A stretch of 64,000 nucleotides of DNA from Scolanthus callimorphus. Taxonomy: Eukaryota > Cnidaria > Anthozoa > Actiniaria > Edwardsiidae. The stretch covers positions 29,600,790-29,664,789 of the forward strand of contig CM066913.1 of NCBI GenBank assembly GCA_033964015.1. The letters are read 5' to 3'. Positions 11,772-25,500 of the stretch are shown one piece after another. The notes under the pieces were generated by a model. It was not told where the DNA came from. It worked only from the letters and a program-made list of their open reading frames with translations, and did not search any database. Every line of letters starts with the position of its first letter. Position 1 is the first letter of the stretch. Both the position numbers and the translations under genes were made by a program.

Positions 11772-11968
11772 TTTATGAAATAGCATTGCGTTTGCCTTGC
11801 GTTTATAATGTGAGAATGCACAGCTCTCAACCAATCAGAGCGCGCGTACTATTTTAGAATGTATGATGTTCAACCGTTAAACATTCATGAAAACATCCGT
11901 AAAATCAAGGTACCCGTCGCGTAAAATGATTCAAATTTTCGCTATTGCTATCTCAAGACACTGCTTTC

Positions 11969-12284
11969 AATAGACCTATAGGTAAAGATGTTGTCCCATT
12001 TCAGATCACGTGGCATTCATTTGAACAATCTTTCTTTGTATGGGTTGCTTCCATATTCATATGTCCTTCGGTGCGTAGCAGGTAGACAAATACCTCTATA
12101 CCTTGGGCGTAATGTTGTCCCATTTCAGATCACGTGGCATTCATTTTAATAATTTGTCTTTATTTGGGTTGCTTCCATATTCATATATCCTTCGGTGCGT
12201 AGCAGAAAAACAAATAGAATAAGCACGGGAATGCCACGTGATCTGAAATGGGACAACATTACGCCCGAGGTAAAGAGATCTATT
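11969..12284. mobile_element. TIR element family E with duplicated arm
   Basis: Terminal arms share GTTGTCCCATTTCAGATCAC and CGTGGCATTC, inverted at the right end. An additional direct copy of the left arm lies inside (about 12110-12210). A right-end fragment of the same family lies at about 57790-57867 and ends in the same TCTATT. There is no coding capacity. Confidence 0.65.
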
Positions 12285-14553
12285 GATTTAAAAATTGCCG
12301 AGTAGCTACTGAACAACTGAACATAGCTTAATGTTTTGCGCATTGAAGAACAAAAAAGCTGAATGGACTTGTTGAACTGGCTTGGCCCCGGCCTTATACA
12401 TCCTAACTGGCCGGGGTGCCGTTATCTGAAGAGAACAGTGAACGAACAAATCGCTATACATCGGCACCCTTCGTATCAAACTTTCATTGCTCTTTCCAAG
12501 GCAATGATAGAAGAAATGACCTTAAAATCCTAGTGATAAATCCTGGACTTATACGGGGCTTATACAATATCTGAGCCCATTTTGTCGTGAGAATAATTTA
12601 ATAGACAAGAGACAATAGGCAAGAACCTGAGTCTCTACTGGAAAGTTTATATGATTATTTACAATCTTTTGATTCCAATATTTACCAAATGAAACTGTTG
12701 AACTTGGATACTGAAGTAATCCCAATTCCCTAACATGGGAAATCTAGCTTTGCCCATTACTGTTTTGAGCATGGCGTTTTAAATGGTATTTTTTTCTGTA
12801 CCAATGAGAACTACTTTTCTATAAAGCTGGTCGAGAGCTGACTGGATGGTAGCGCATGATTGACAGATGCGAAAACTCTCTGACGAGTGTCTAGATGGTA
12901 GCGACAATACGTTTTTTTCCGCATCAATACATCAATCTCGTTTTTTCTCCAGAAGTACTCCAAGCTCTTGTCAAAACTAATGTCATATTTCCGTTAACCA
13001 TTCGTGTCGCGTTTAACACCACAGGAGAATAATATAAGCTTCTCCTTCGTAGCGACAAGAAACAGTATCCCCGGAAACACTTGAGATTCTAAAAGAATCC
13101 CATTTAATAGCCAATTGTTAACCACTTGCCTTGAACGAAGAGCTTAAAGAAAGCGCGCAGATGGGCGATATTTTATAAACTTTTATGAGCAAATTGGAAA
13201 ATGACTCTGAGGTAGGCTCACGCAAGAGAACAATTTCAAGCATTATGTTAGCCTTGCACGATAGGATAGTCAGACAGGATATTCTGTTTTCAGAGATAGA
13301 TGTATAATGACAATAGATTTGTAGCGTCAAAAATATATTATCTGGAAAAATCGTCTATTGTGGAGACCAATATCTGAGAGTCATGGGGAAGCCATCTGTA
13401 TTCTCTTATATCATATTCTTCTCTGAGAAGCAACTTGACAGATAGTTATGGCTACAAAGGTGGATGAAGTGGAATATGTCAGTGGTTGCATATAATTTGC
13501 TCGTTCGTTTCTCCGCGTAACCATGTATCGTGATCCACGTATCATTAACCATGCATCATAATTTTAAATCCCCTTTGGAAGTAATATATCAAACACGAGA
13601 CAGCGTGTCTCATCAGGTTTTCCAAACACCGAGAAGTGGGTTGATAAAAATAGAAAGAGAATGAGGCAAAGGCAAATATTTCAACTGACTTCGAGGTGTT
13701 TGGAAATCATGAGAAACACTGCTGAAGTTTTGATAAAACTTCTCATGTCGAGTAATAGAAGGAAAACAAATCCCAAAAACCTATGCAAATTAAGATCGCG
13801 TAAGCAAACAACGTTCGTACTTTGTCTTTAACTTGATGAATTATTGAGTTTGAGAAAACTACACTAAAGAAGGAATAAAATCTCAAAAATCTATGCAAAT
13901 AAAGACCGCGTATTCAAACATCCTTCGTACTTATGATTGTTTTTGTTTAAGCTTGGTGAATTATCGAGTTCGAGTTTCTCACAACAAACTACACTGCGTA
14001 TCCTAACAACCTTGGTACTTATGATTGCCTCTGTTCGTTTAAGTAATGGTCCGCATAAAAACTACCCAAGCCAACGGCAAAGCATGCTGGAATGCAATTA
14101 TTTTCTGTTGAAAATATAGGCGATTTTATTGGCTTAGACACACAAAAAAGGAAAATTACTATGCAAGAACAACTTTTATGAGGATTTTTAAGGAGATATT
14201 AAAACGCATGTGGTAGTCACATACAGGAATGGGAAACCTAGCATAAAATACTGATTCTTCTTCCTATGTTCTTATTATTCTGATTGGTCTGGAGACTTTC
14301 TATCGCCAAATGTTCTCAAGCAAGCCGAAATCTATAATTGTCACTATTATCTTACTAGTCATGACAACTTACTGTGTTAAAAAGATAGGACATATCCTAT
14401 GTGGGAACCCTCAATGCCAAATAACAATGGAATCTTGTTTGTTTCTTGAATGGATCTTGATGAATTATTGAGTCTGAGAATTGCGATTCGAATTTCTCAC
14501 ACAAACTATACAAAGCCCGATCCATGACACGTACGGTTCTACATTTAGGAAAA

Positions 14554-14656
14554 GAGCGGATTTCAGATGACTGTCGTAGTTATTGGAAATCACTTTGCAA
14601 TCACTCCTATCCATTCACTTCAGAATTGGTTTCACTTCAGCCCTGAAAACCGCTCT
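14554..14656. mobile_element. MITE family B, copy 1
   Basis: Inverted termini are GAGCGGATTTCAGATGACTG and its complement, with a TA-rich centre containing CAATCAC-type repeats. This is one of seven copies in the window (others: 17536-17663, 17705-17780, 33795-34051, 39457-39585, 48186-48300, 58153-58396). Several are bounded by TA on both sides, as expected for Tc1/mariner-type targets. Confidence 0.75.
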
Positions 14657-14697
14657 CTGTTTTGACATGAAGTACTGCGGTTATAGGCATTATTATT

Positions 14698-14858
14698 AAG
14701 CACGGGTGGCGCAGCGTGTAAAGCGCTTGCCTCTCACCCCCTCTCGCCTCTGTGCACCGGGTTCGAATCCCAGTCGGGGCAGTTGGGATTTGTCTCTGCT
14801 GTTTCCAACCTTGTGTTCATCGTGGGTTGAAGTGATTCGTCATTTCTCCTGTGTTTCA

Positions 14859-14890
<32 letters not shown>

Positions 14891-14950
14891 CGGCTCTCAG
14901 CCCACTACACTTAACCACTATGCGAGGGACGTTAACAACCACAGTGCTCA
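14698..14950 (+). mobile_element. tRNA-derived SINE
   Basis: The head has a tRNA-like pol III promoter: an A-box region GGTGGCGCAGCGTGTAAAGC and a B-box GGTTCGAATCC 57 nt downstream. It does not fold into a complete tRNA. About 100 bp further is a block TTTCGGATGAGACAATAAAC followed by CGAGGTCCCG. It resembles the conserved central domains that several animal SINE superfamilies share; this is recalled and not checked. No RNA gene is called because the acceptor arms do not pair. Confidence 0.75.
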
Positions 14951-15604
14951 CTACAAAATGATATAGCTAACAACCACTCATGATTGTAAACTGCATTGTA
15001 TAAATCGCAGTCCGCATCTTAGGGATCAGACATGTCCACATCTGTAAACCGCATTTGAACATATCCATATGATAATTTGCGGTATACAAGTACATACATT
15101 ACATTACATTTTATTATCATTACCAACTATCAAGCATGGCTCATGATACATGGTTTCACTCTAATTGAAACAGTATGTATAAAAAGTGCTTTGTGTACAT
15201 GGCGTTCATTGGTGAAATTAAACATACCAATCAAGCAATGTCCATGGACGTTTTCCAGAGGTTATCGAAGACTGCCGAAGACGATTTGTTAGCTATGTTA
15301 AACTTCCAGTCATCGTCAGAGTTCCGGAACGGATTCTACACTCTTACCACCTGTGATTAATGTTAAGTTTCCTAACCGAAAAATTCCTGCTTTGAATACA
15401 AACCTTGGAGAATATCGAGCCTCCATCACCTATTGGTGGGCATCCGATACACAGAGTAGATGAATATATTTTCAGATTGTAGATTTTGAATCCCGCGTGT
15501 ATTGGTTCGCGCCATGGCTACAAATTATGTCCACCTTCTCAAAAGAAAGATAGCTGTAATTAGCGTCATCGTACTGCACGCATTGAATCCAAACTTGTCA
15601 CTCT

Positions 15605-15798
15605 TAAGGCCCATTTACACGCTGCGATTTGTCGGCCCTATTGTTTTTGAGCCGCGAGTTATTGGATTTGTCCGAAGGAAAATGGGCCCCGACACATCTG
15701 ATGCGATGCCACAGATTTTTCAGTGTCGGGCCGACACCGAATGAAGCACAAGAAATCGGGCCCGACAAATCGCAGAGTGTAAATCCATGGGTCTTAAG
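15605..15798. mobile_element. Palindromic MITE (ATTTACACGCTGCGATTTGT arms)
   Basis: The left arm GGCCCATTTACACGCTGCGA and the right arm, its near complement (TCGCAGAGTGTAAATCCATG), enclose GGGCC-rich internal inverted repeats. Arm-like fragments with ACACGCTGYGA occur near 34890 and 46223. There is no ORF of interest. Confidence 0.65.
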
Positions 15799-17535
15799 CA
15801 ATTTCCCGTTCAAAGACTGTACATATGGCTAGACCTACAGTGGAGAAGATGCAGGCTCCTGTTATTGCCTTCTCCTTTGCTTTTACATCTGTTTTCTTGT
15901 TGACTATGATTCACATCTAATTCATGTTAGCATTCTTTGTTTACTCATGATGGCACGTGTCTACAGGGTTGGTCTAGAATCCTCAGTGAAAACTTCCAAA
16001 ACTTTTCCAAAGCCCATTGACCCAAATTTCCAAAACCACCCTATGGAAACAAATAAGTGGAATTCGCGCGCCGTGAGACAACTTTTTCGCTATTAATTGT
16101 GTTTTCAAAGCTTTCCCTCAATCAAACATCTAAGCAACCTGGTAGCTTTTGCAAAACCCCTGAGTGATGTTTGTTGTTACAAGGTGTTAGTTGTGCGATG
16201 GAAATCTGTTACATCTAAATGCAATAAATGTAAATGCATAGAAACCGACTCTGCAATAAATGTAAATTCATAGAAACCGACTCTCCAGACTTGCAGCCCC
16301 TAAGCTGAATTACGCTAGATCTCACTGCCCCAATGGCTGCTAAGCGGTCGTAAGCACAGACAATGAGGATAGCCACTCCAGTGTCCTACTTGTTCTTTAA
16401 GGGCACTCGCACGCTTGCCTAACAAGCAAATAATTGAAATTGCAATCCAATTCCATCCTCTTGATAATAGATAAAAACACTATAGATTTGTATTGATTTA
16501 ACAGTTGAAAGGTCATTTAACAAACCTGGACCGTTATTTTGGTTATTCACGATAAACTTAAATGTATTTTTGTTGATTAAATTGGACCTATTTTTTGACA
16601 GGTTGTACAAAAATTAAGCGTGCGAGTGTCCCTTTAACGTCCCTCTGGCGAGAGAAATCAGTAGTATAGAGAATAGCGGGTTTGGGACGTATGTCACGTG
16701 GTTGACCAAACGGCGGAACAGGACAGCTGTGCAAGTCTGGGTACGAAGAGATGTCTTAGAAATAATCAGCTGAAGCAGCGAAAATGACCTGATTGTCCTG
16801 CTCCGTAATTTTATTCTGGTTCTGTGGTCTTTGCCTTATAACTATTTTCAAGCATTTTTTATCTATCACGTGACACACTAGGGGAGGGGCAAAGATAATT
16901 TACTGGTCATAAAGGTGCTTTCTATATACTACTGAAGTCTTGTCAGGAGGGTGAAGTTGACGAGACTGAAAATGACTTTGAAAGGCAACACGACAAACAT
17001 CTCTAGGAATGGAAATAACTTTAATCATACCTCTAGAAAATTGCAATGTTCTGTGACAACAAATGGCGTGTTTTTATCTTCGCCGTCCTTTGGAAGCAAT
17101 AAAATGACAAAACTACTTAATGAATTCCATTATTAGTTCTATAATGCTCTATTTCATATCTACCGTAAACTAATAAACTCACCCGATAAGTTTGGCGTCT
17201 GACATGTCGTTTTCATTAAAATAGTTTTCCCATTAGATGGGTAAAACAACTTAGTAAACATTGACTCTACCATAAGCACTAAAAATCTCTTTACGTAATC
17301 TATGGGAGTGCGTTGACTCCTTGGACACTAGATTTCACATATATAATTCACATTCTACGATTTTGGACAATTTTGAACTCGAACACTGAGCCTCCCACTC
17401 ACGTACCCAGAGCCCGTCATCTTTTGGTCAGCGGCAAGATTAAGGGCTCTGAGGGAGTTTGTGTGATATCTTGCAAACCTGCGTCAGCTCGTTTTGAAAG
17501 TTAAATATAGTCGTTTAAAAGTACGTACATATACA

Positions 17536-17780
17536 TAGAGCGGTTTTCACATGACCGTCGTGAAACCAATCGCAAAGTAATTACACCAATTCTGAATAAA
17601 ACCTATAGGAGTAATTACAAGTAATTGCGAATTACTCGCGACAGTCATCTGAAATCCGCTCTATTATACGAAATCCAGCTAATTACAATTGATCGCTTTG
17701 GTGCTAGAGCGAATTTCATAATAGGAGTGATTACAAAGTCATTGCGAATTACTCACGATAGGCATCCGAAATCCGCTCTA
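17536..17780. mobile_element. Two adjacent MITE family B copies, the second truncated
   Basis: A full copy (17536-17663) is bounded by TA at both ends. About 40 bp later an internally deleted copy (17705-17780) keeps both termini and half of the centre. Such close pairs are common where MITEs insert into TA-rich DNA. Confidence 0.75.
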
Positions 17781-18080
17781 ACTCATTAGTGAACAGTGCA
17801 TTTGTGAATTGTTATACACGAGTACTTTGATACTGTACGCATCAATTCATCTTTTTGAGCTTCATCATTATCTTAGTTCTCAACACCTGCCTGTATTGTT
17901 CTTTGTTGTTATTATAAAGAAAGTCACTTACTGATCACTAATGCACGAGTTCTAGCCTCGTGGACGGTATTGAATAAGTCATGGAGTTAGCTGACCATTC
18001 CACCAATTCTCAACACTTTGTATAGGTAATATGTGAATAAACTGGTTATTGGTCGCTTTTGAGTACATATTTTAAGAGAG

Positions 18081-19569
18081 TCACGAGTTATAGCCTCTCA
18101 CCATAGAAAGCAACTCATTAGGTAGAGTGACCATGTCGCGAGTGTTGTACGTTGATGAAGTGGGTGGACACGGCACTTCTGGAGGGATAAAAACTTGTGT
18201 GGGGAGCTCAGTCATTTGAGAAGCTCCATTGACTGGTGCAGGGCGGTTCAGTAAAGACACTGGCCTAGAGTTGATGGCCGTTGTGATGGCATGACTCATA
18301 ATGTTGGAGTGCGGTAGAGAAGGGGGGTCTGTCTGCATCATGGAGTCCGCCGTTTGCACTTCTTCAATAGTAGCATCAGAGTCATCGTCCTGTGCCGAAG
18401 CTTCGCTGCCACTCCCCTCAAACTCTACTACCTCTTCTCCCCTTACATCATCTGGGGCACCATCGCTGGGTGGTTGGGGTTCTGGCGGAAGAGGTACCGA
18501 TGCCCCCTCGGCTGCTACCTCTCCGGGTTCCTTACCCTTAGACACAAGTGCTGTGAAAGCTGAAGAAGGTGGCTGACGTGCCTTCTTCACCAGTTCTTCA
18601 GGTTCTTCCACAGAGTGCACTGTTTTGAGATGCTTCCTGAGCTTGGCGGGACCAAGGAAGCCACGTTCACACATAGGGCAGATGTGACTGAACTCTTTGG
18701 TGTGAGTTCTGATGTGGTCGTTCATGTTGTCACGCCGTGCAAAGCCCTTTCCACACTGTTGGCACTTGTATGGCTTTTCTTTAGAATGTGTGAAGAGATG
18801 CCTCTTGAGTTTATCCTCTCGGTAGAAGGTACTAGTGCAGCCGGTATGACTACGGAACGGACAAGGGAACACCGGACGATTAGGGTATGGAATATGAATC
18901 AGTTGATGCCTCTTCAACTTATCTTTTCGCGCAAATGCCTTCCCACATTCATCACACTTGTGTTTCTTCTCTGTGCAGTGCACAGACCGCTTGTGGGCCT
19001 TTAGGTTTGAATCAGAAGTATAGGCCTTGTTGCAGATCTCGCACGGGAATTTCTCTCTTCCACATGCACCGTCTTGTGCCTCTTGAGGTAGATTTGAGAG
19101 TGGAACACCTTGCCGCATTCATCACACTTGTGAGTGTGCGACTCGTGCTGTTTATGATGCTCTAGTGCGTCTGCGGTAAAATATCTCTTGTTACAGTCGC
19201 CACACTTGAAGTTCTTCTTGTGCATACTCGCGTGTTCTTCTCGCTCTTCCTTTGTTCGGAACTCTGCAGGGCACTTGCTGCATCTGAACGCGCTCCTGTG
19301 CGCGTTGGTGAGATAAATTGGCACAAACACGCTCGTGGCTGCAGCCTTTCTCACCGTGGTACTCGTTCCCGAGGCACTAGCAGAACCACCAAGGTGAACC
19401 AGTTGCGACTCGGGAATGTGCACCGTTATGGTGTCTTTTGATATGACGGGAGGAAATCTGCTGTCAATGGGGATTGTTTGTGTTGGCGGGGCAGGAATGA
19501 TGACTTTTGGTTTTCTTGTGGTTTTTGGAGTTGAGCTTTTCCGTTTTCGTCTCTTTGTAGGTTTTGGAT
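18081..19569 (-). CDS. ZNF341: ZNF341-like last coding exon with finger array and frameshift
   Basis: The exon begins after an acceptor at 19570-19572 (TTGCTAATTACAG). It encodes a basic KRRKRK stretch, a linker, and fingers starting [47 protein letters not shown] and HICPMC. Fingers 1-3 are in one frame and 4-8 in another. At the junction the linker reads V-E-E-R and the next finger resumes at K-F-P-C only if one base is added, which restores a seven-residue linker of normal length. This could be an assembly or allele error, or a real lesion that would remove five fingers. Confidence 0.85.
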
Positions 19570-22500
19570 CTGTAATTAGCAAAACGCTGTTTCTTAGGGA
19601 TTGGAAAACTGAGACCCGCAGTCATGTAACTGTAACTTCAAAATAGGATGGCAAGACTGATATGTTGTACTTGTCTGTTTAAAGAAGTCTTCTCACGTTT
19701 GATGTGAATTGCCTCTTTGATTTTAAGGGCAAATTGCGACGAGGCGGAGTCCAAAACCAAAACAATAAACGAAAACAATAAACGAAGATTTCGACAAAGG
19801 TGCGGCACACGCCTCATTGTATATGTGAGAAGCCTTATCCGTTCTTAAGTGTTCCTGCACGGGCAATTCACATCAAACGTGAGAAGCCTTCCTTAAACAG
19901 ACAAGTACAACATATCAATCTAAAGCTTGCAGTGTAATCAGCATATGCTGTCCTTTACACAATTGACGTAATTTATCATTGTAATTTCTCTAGCTATTTA
20001 TTCGGCTTGTAAAACACATAGAATAACTCACTGATGATGACAGTTGAAACTGTTGAAACATGTCTATTAAAACCTTCGTAATTTTTATAAAGTTGATTAG
20101 CAATCTACTGCTGTTGAGACCATTAGGATGGCAAGAGTAATCACTTATTGTAGTACAGGACTGGAAATTGCGCCCATATGAGTTGTTTTTGCAACTAAAC
20201 GTTTCTAATTTGCGACTAAAATTAAATCACTTTTGTCACCCACAGTCTGTAAAATGTGACTAAAAAATTTAAACGCGACCTCAGTTTTTTCTTAATTTCT
20301 AGCCCTGTTATCATAAAGTTCACACGTTCCCCTTGCCATGCTAGGTTGGCATGACTGTATTTTGTCCAGTATTGTGTCTTTATTTATATCAATTTTCGAG
20401 TGGGAGAATTTTGTCCGCTTGACGCTGTGCTTATGTCATTATGTCACTAGTGTGCACCAAGGCATTAGAGACACTGGCTAGATGGCTGCAAAGAAACAAC
20501 TTTCTATATAGAACATGAGGATTCATGTCCCGGAACAACCTGCAAACCAGTACATGTAGTAGACGAAAGTTTACCAAGAGAAAGCCAAGTGGATGATTTA
20601 AAAACATTGTAAGCTTTATTATAGCCTAATCTTGCAAAAACTGACATGAAATGCATTACACTTACTGCTCTTGTTGTCTGTTTCTCTGCTGTACCCATGA
20701 TCATGCTTGACCTCAGGAGATTTGCGTCCTGACCCCCCCTCTATATCCACAGGGTCCAGCAGTTCAACCACTACTTTACTACTACCACTGGGCACTTCTG
20801 AAGCCCCCTCGCTGTCTTGTGTCAGGGGGGTGATGGCCACTTGATCCACATCCACATTTTCCTCTGCTGTGGTTTGATTGAGAACTGAGGGGTGCATTTC
20901 CAGGGTGACCACACGTGTAGGTTCTGATGTCTTTGAGTCTTTGGTTGTCTTCATACAAGACCTGGACTTCTTATGTTCAATGTATTTTGTCAGGTCTGTG
21001 AAGGAGCCTCTACACCGACCACACACATGAATATCAAATTCATCATCTACATATAAAAAAAGCATTTATTACCTATATGAAGACATTCACCTACAAAATA
21101 ATAAAAGTAAAAAGCCATTCTCTGCCCTCCAGAAATACTATTTTCGACTTAGGGCCAACCACTTGACTCTTGACTGAAGCCCTTCTTTCTTATTGGGAAA
21201 CATTCTCACTGCATTACAGAGGAACAAAAAATCTTGCAATACCCAACACACAAAAGACTCCTGGAGATTGAATGATTTTTAAGATTTCAAGGATCCATGC
21301 TGACCTAGGCTAGTAGTTGAGGAACTTACTGTGTGACTACATCAACCAGGCCATTTTGCAAGAAGTTAGCCAATCAGAAAGCAAGTACAGAAGAAAGGAT
21401 CTTGACTTTCTTGAGATCTCAGGCGTCAAAATATAAACTTTTCTCTAAAAATTGTGAAAATTATGCACAGAAACCACTTCAAAACACTTAATTACTAATT
21501 GCCAAACGTATTTCAGGTATTAAATTTCCCTAAAATGGTTTGAATCTCTGAATGACAAACTTTTTGCGGGATGGCCCGGTAGACATAGTCACACAGTAAT
21601 CTTCCATTTATAGTAAAATTTGTAATACCTGACACAGTTGAAGCTTGTGCTTGTGGAGGTGAGATCTTGGGCTCATTTGTTTCTTCCATCTCAGGTGCTG
21701 ATGTCTCAACCTAGCAGGAGGAAAAATTTATTGCTATAATTTTTATAAATGCATCATACATACCGGTACATGTATACCAAGTACCTGGTACAGTACTTAT
21801 TGTCAACAGATAAGTACTTATCCCTTCTAATTAGAAACAGTGAGAAAGCTTGTGCCTGCATCCCATGGTATACCTATGTACAGTCACGTGAGAGTGAGCT
21901 ACAAACAATCTTCAACCTAGCCTGAGTATCAGGTGGAATTTTATTTTTCTGTGAGAAAATGAGAGAGGAAAAATAGAATTACGCCTGACACAATCCCTTG
22001 TCGCGGCGCCTTCCGCCCCCTTCAAGGCGGCTGTCAAAATCATATCAAAAATTGTTGTCAGCTGTCATCGCCTATTGTCTCGCTCAAGTACGTTTCCCTG
22101 AACCAAAACCAAAACAGTCGAGCTTGCTTGTTTCTTTCGTTTGTAAAAGATCAAGCTTATTAAATATGGCTCAAATCCGGATCAGTACACTTATTTTCTC
22201 CAACAAAAGTATCTGGAAAGCTTGGAGCTCGGTCGGTTATTTTGGGAAACCTGCTTGAAAGTGTGGACTGCGTGGGAACTTCGGCGAGCGGGTCTCGATG
22301 TGTGCAGGAAGAAATTTCTACTACAGAACTGCATAAGCTTATCACGAGCTCAAAGGACCGTTTTTTCCAGCGAAAGCTGCCGAATCCTGCGGGAACAATT
22401 TAGCCTGAGCTAGGAGAAAATTTAGCGCTGCCGAGCAGGATTTCTTTGTTATCGTTGATCTTCGAGGGATGCCATTGAAATTCCCTACGCTTTTAGCACG

Positions 22501-25500
22501 ACTTGCTGCTTTCGGGCCTAGTAATGATACTCGCAAGGGTCTTCTCTCCATCTTTCTAAAGCCAGAAGCTAGCGTACAGCATCGGTGTTGATAAATTACC
22601 AAAAGCAAAAGCAGTTGGCAAAACTACTAGAATTTGAGGCACGCGGTCTGCTCTTATTTTACTTGTATAGCAGGAAAAAACTGTATTCCAGATTCTACAT
22701 CATCTTCAAACTCTCTTTCGTCCATATTCCGAATTTGAAAGGACGAATTTATTAAAATCTTTGCGTTCGTGTTCCCGAAAGATTCCTCTCTCCCATCGCG
22801 GCTTGTAATCAAATGAGCAAACGCTTCCAGTTTCGCTTCCAGTTTAACTCACGTGACACGTCCCTTTGTCTTTTGGCCAATCAGCGCAGCATTCAGATTC
22901 TGAATGTTGAACATGAACTTTTGTATGCATTTGTGTCAGGCCCTCTCCCCTCCTTCTGTCATTTTTTTTTTTTCGAGGAGGGGGGGGTCCTAATACTCAG
23001 GCTATCTTCAACCAATAAATTTCAATCCCTGTAAGGTTACCCAAAATACAATTTTAAGGCTATATAAATAATGGATACCTTTTAAAGGGCCCAGAACCTC
23101 AAAAACCATACCCTTTGGGGCATGGCACTTACCTCTTTAGCTTACAAGCGGGAGTACCCCTTTGGTCTAAATGAGGCCAGTAGTGTTGTACATATGGATA
23201 TTTTTCTAGAATTTCATTGGGCACTTTTCGAAACAATGAGAAATTGACCATGACAGGAATTTATGGCCACAGCGGACACTACATTTTAGCAGTTTCAGAA
23301 TCCTAAATGTTCTGCTATAGGAAGGAATGAGCTACTGTACTATACACTCCTACCTGAGCTCCCCAGAAAAGTTCACGTGTACATAGCTGTCAACTCTCCC
23401 CATAGTTTATATAGGGGAATGGTTAGGAAACCTGACACCCTGTTATTGTACAATCTCTCTGTTCACTTTTTCAGAGGAATCCTTTTGTTTGTGCAGGGTC
23501 ACGGTACATAAGTACCAAAATTTAGCTAGTAAGATTCAGTGTACAACCAGACATGCATATTAGATGAGCATGAAACAAAAGATTGTGCAGGGTCAATATC
23601 ACATGATAGCCCCTTTCAAAATCCAGCCAAGCTTCCCAACCATTCCACTCATTAACTATGCTCTCCCACATTAGGAAGGTGTATCAATATTTTTTTGGCT
23701 TTCTCTCCTAAACATGAGGTTCCGGTATAAAAAGGATGATACCTCCCACTTAAACACTTGAATTGCAATTATAAATTCATAACTCAACAGAACGAAGTTG
23801 AGAATATTCAGTCTCTGGCCAACAAAGTGCTATTAAAATTATGGGATAACATTTATTTTTAATAAATGGCAAGGTACAATAACTCTGTGTAGATTACTGT
23901 ATAATTAGTTATTAAATATAAATGTCGATGTCTGTTAATGCTTTCAGTTCACATTTTGAATTTTGTGGTTCAGAATATTACGATTCTCATGAATACTAAT
24001 TAGTCTTGTTCTCCATACGAAAAGCTTTTATCTGAGCCAAACCAAGTGTAATAAAAAAATTTCTGCAACAACTTTTAAGGTAACTGAGTTTGGAAAGCAA
24101 ATACTGTAGTTTATATATTATATTTAATTTCTTCACAAACTCACGTTTTGAATAAAAATGTTGTATTTCATGTCACAGACATGCTAACTATGATAGCTGA
24201 GTGATGTAACTGACATCATAAATGTGGCGGCTCACTCCTTTTATAGTGGAACGTGCCTCATGTTTAAATTTGAATTCCTAGCGGAGCTCCTGCGCGGGCC
24301 GAAGGCCCGCGCAAGCGGAGCACCATACCTAAGGAAAAAACGTATAGTATACTATCGAGTTGATTTTTGAACGTCACGGGCATTATGGATCATTTCGATG
24401 ACGTCATTGATGACGTAAGGGCATGTGACCTTGGTATAGAGTTCCTCTTATGGTCTTTGTAAGTTTGTCCAAGTTTGGCTTCTATAGAAGCTACCCTTCG
24501 GGAGATATGATTTTTTCTTTATTTTTCTGGTATTAAACCTATAGCGTACGCCGTCCGTCCGTCCGTCGTCCGTGTACACATGGGAACCCTGTGGTATGCA
24601 AAGAAAAAATTATATCTCCCCAAGGGAACACGCTAAGACAACCATACTTGGGATATTTTGTCTATGCCACAAGGGGGGGGGGGGGGGGTGCTGTAACCCG
24701 GACACATGATGTGACGTCATCGATGACGTAATCAGTGATTGAAAAATGAATATCTCGTGAAGGGAAGACTCTAAGACAACCAAACTTTGGTAGTGTAGTC
24801 TAGGTCACCAGGTGAGCGAAATGAAGTGGTCACGTGATATGACGTCATCGATGACGTCATCATGCTTCAAAAATGAATATCTCATGAAAGGAAGACTCAA
24901 AAACAACCAAACTTGGGAAGTGTAGTCTAGGTCACCAGATGAGCGAAATGAAGCGGTCACGTGATGTGACGTAATCGATGACGTCATCTATGCTTGAAAA
25001 ATCAATATCTCGTGAAGGGAAGACTCTAAAACAACCAAACTTGGGTAGTGTAGTCTAGGCCATAAGATGAGCGAAATAAGGAGGTCACGTGATGTGACGT
25101 CATCGATCACGTCATCTATGCTTAAAAAAATAATATCTCGTGAAGGGAAGACTCTAAAACAACCAAACTTAGGTAGTGTAGTCTAGACCATCAGATGAGC
25201 GAAATGAAGTGGTCACGTGATATGGCGTCATCGATGACGTCATCTATGCTTAAAAAATGAATATCACGTGAAGGGAAGACTCTAAAACAACCAAACTTGG
25301 GTAGTGTAGTCTAGACCACCAGATGAGCGAAACAAAGTGGTCACGTGATATGACGTCATCGATGACGTCATCTATGCTTGAAAAATTAACATCTCGTGAA
25401 GGGAAGACTCTAAAACAACCAAACTTGGGTAGTGTAGTCTAGACCACCAGATGAGCGAAATGAAGTGGTCACGTGATATGACGTTATCGATGACGTCATC

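Larger units (their letters stand above)
11311..18080. other. Intergenic region between two convergent genes
   Basis: No supported gene is seen between the plus-strand GPCR and the minus-strand ZNF341-like gene, which converge here. It holds a perfect-looking hairpin (11706-11771), a TIR element with an internal direct repeat (11969-12284), an inverted-repeat element (about 13585-13750), a duplicated segment of about 115 bp (13763-13990), a tRNA-like SINE, several family B MITEs and a palindrome at 15605-15798. The remaining sequence shows only short frames. Confidence 0.5.

Noticed and set aside
13600..13650. Hammerhead motif on the minus strand (CTGATGA followed by a hairpin)
   Set aside because: The required GAAA after the hairpin is absent, so it is only part of an inverted-repeat element.
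14706..14790. tRNA gene at the A-box/B-box block
   Set aside because: Box spacing and lack of acceptor-stem pairing fit a SINE head, and a SINE core and tail follow.
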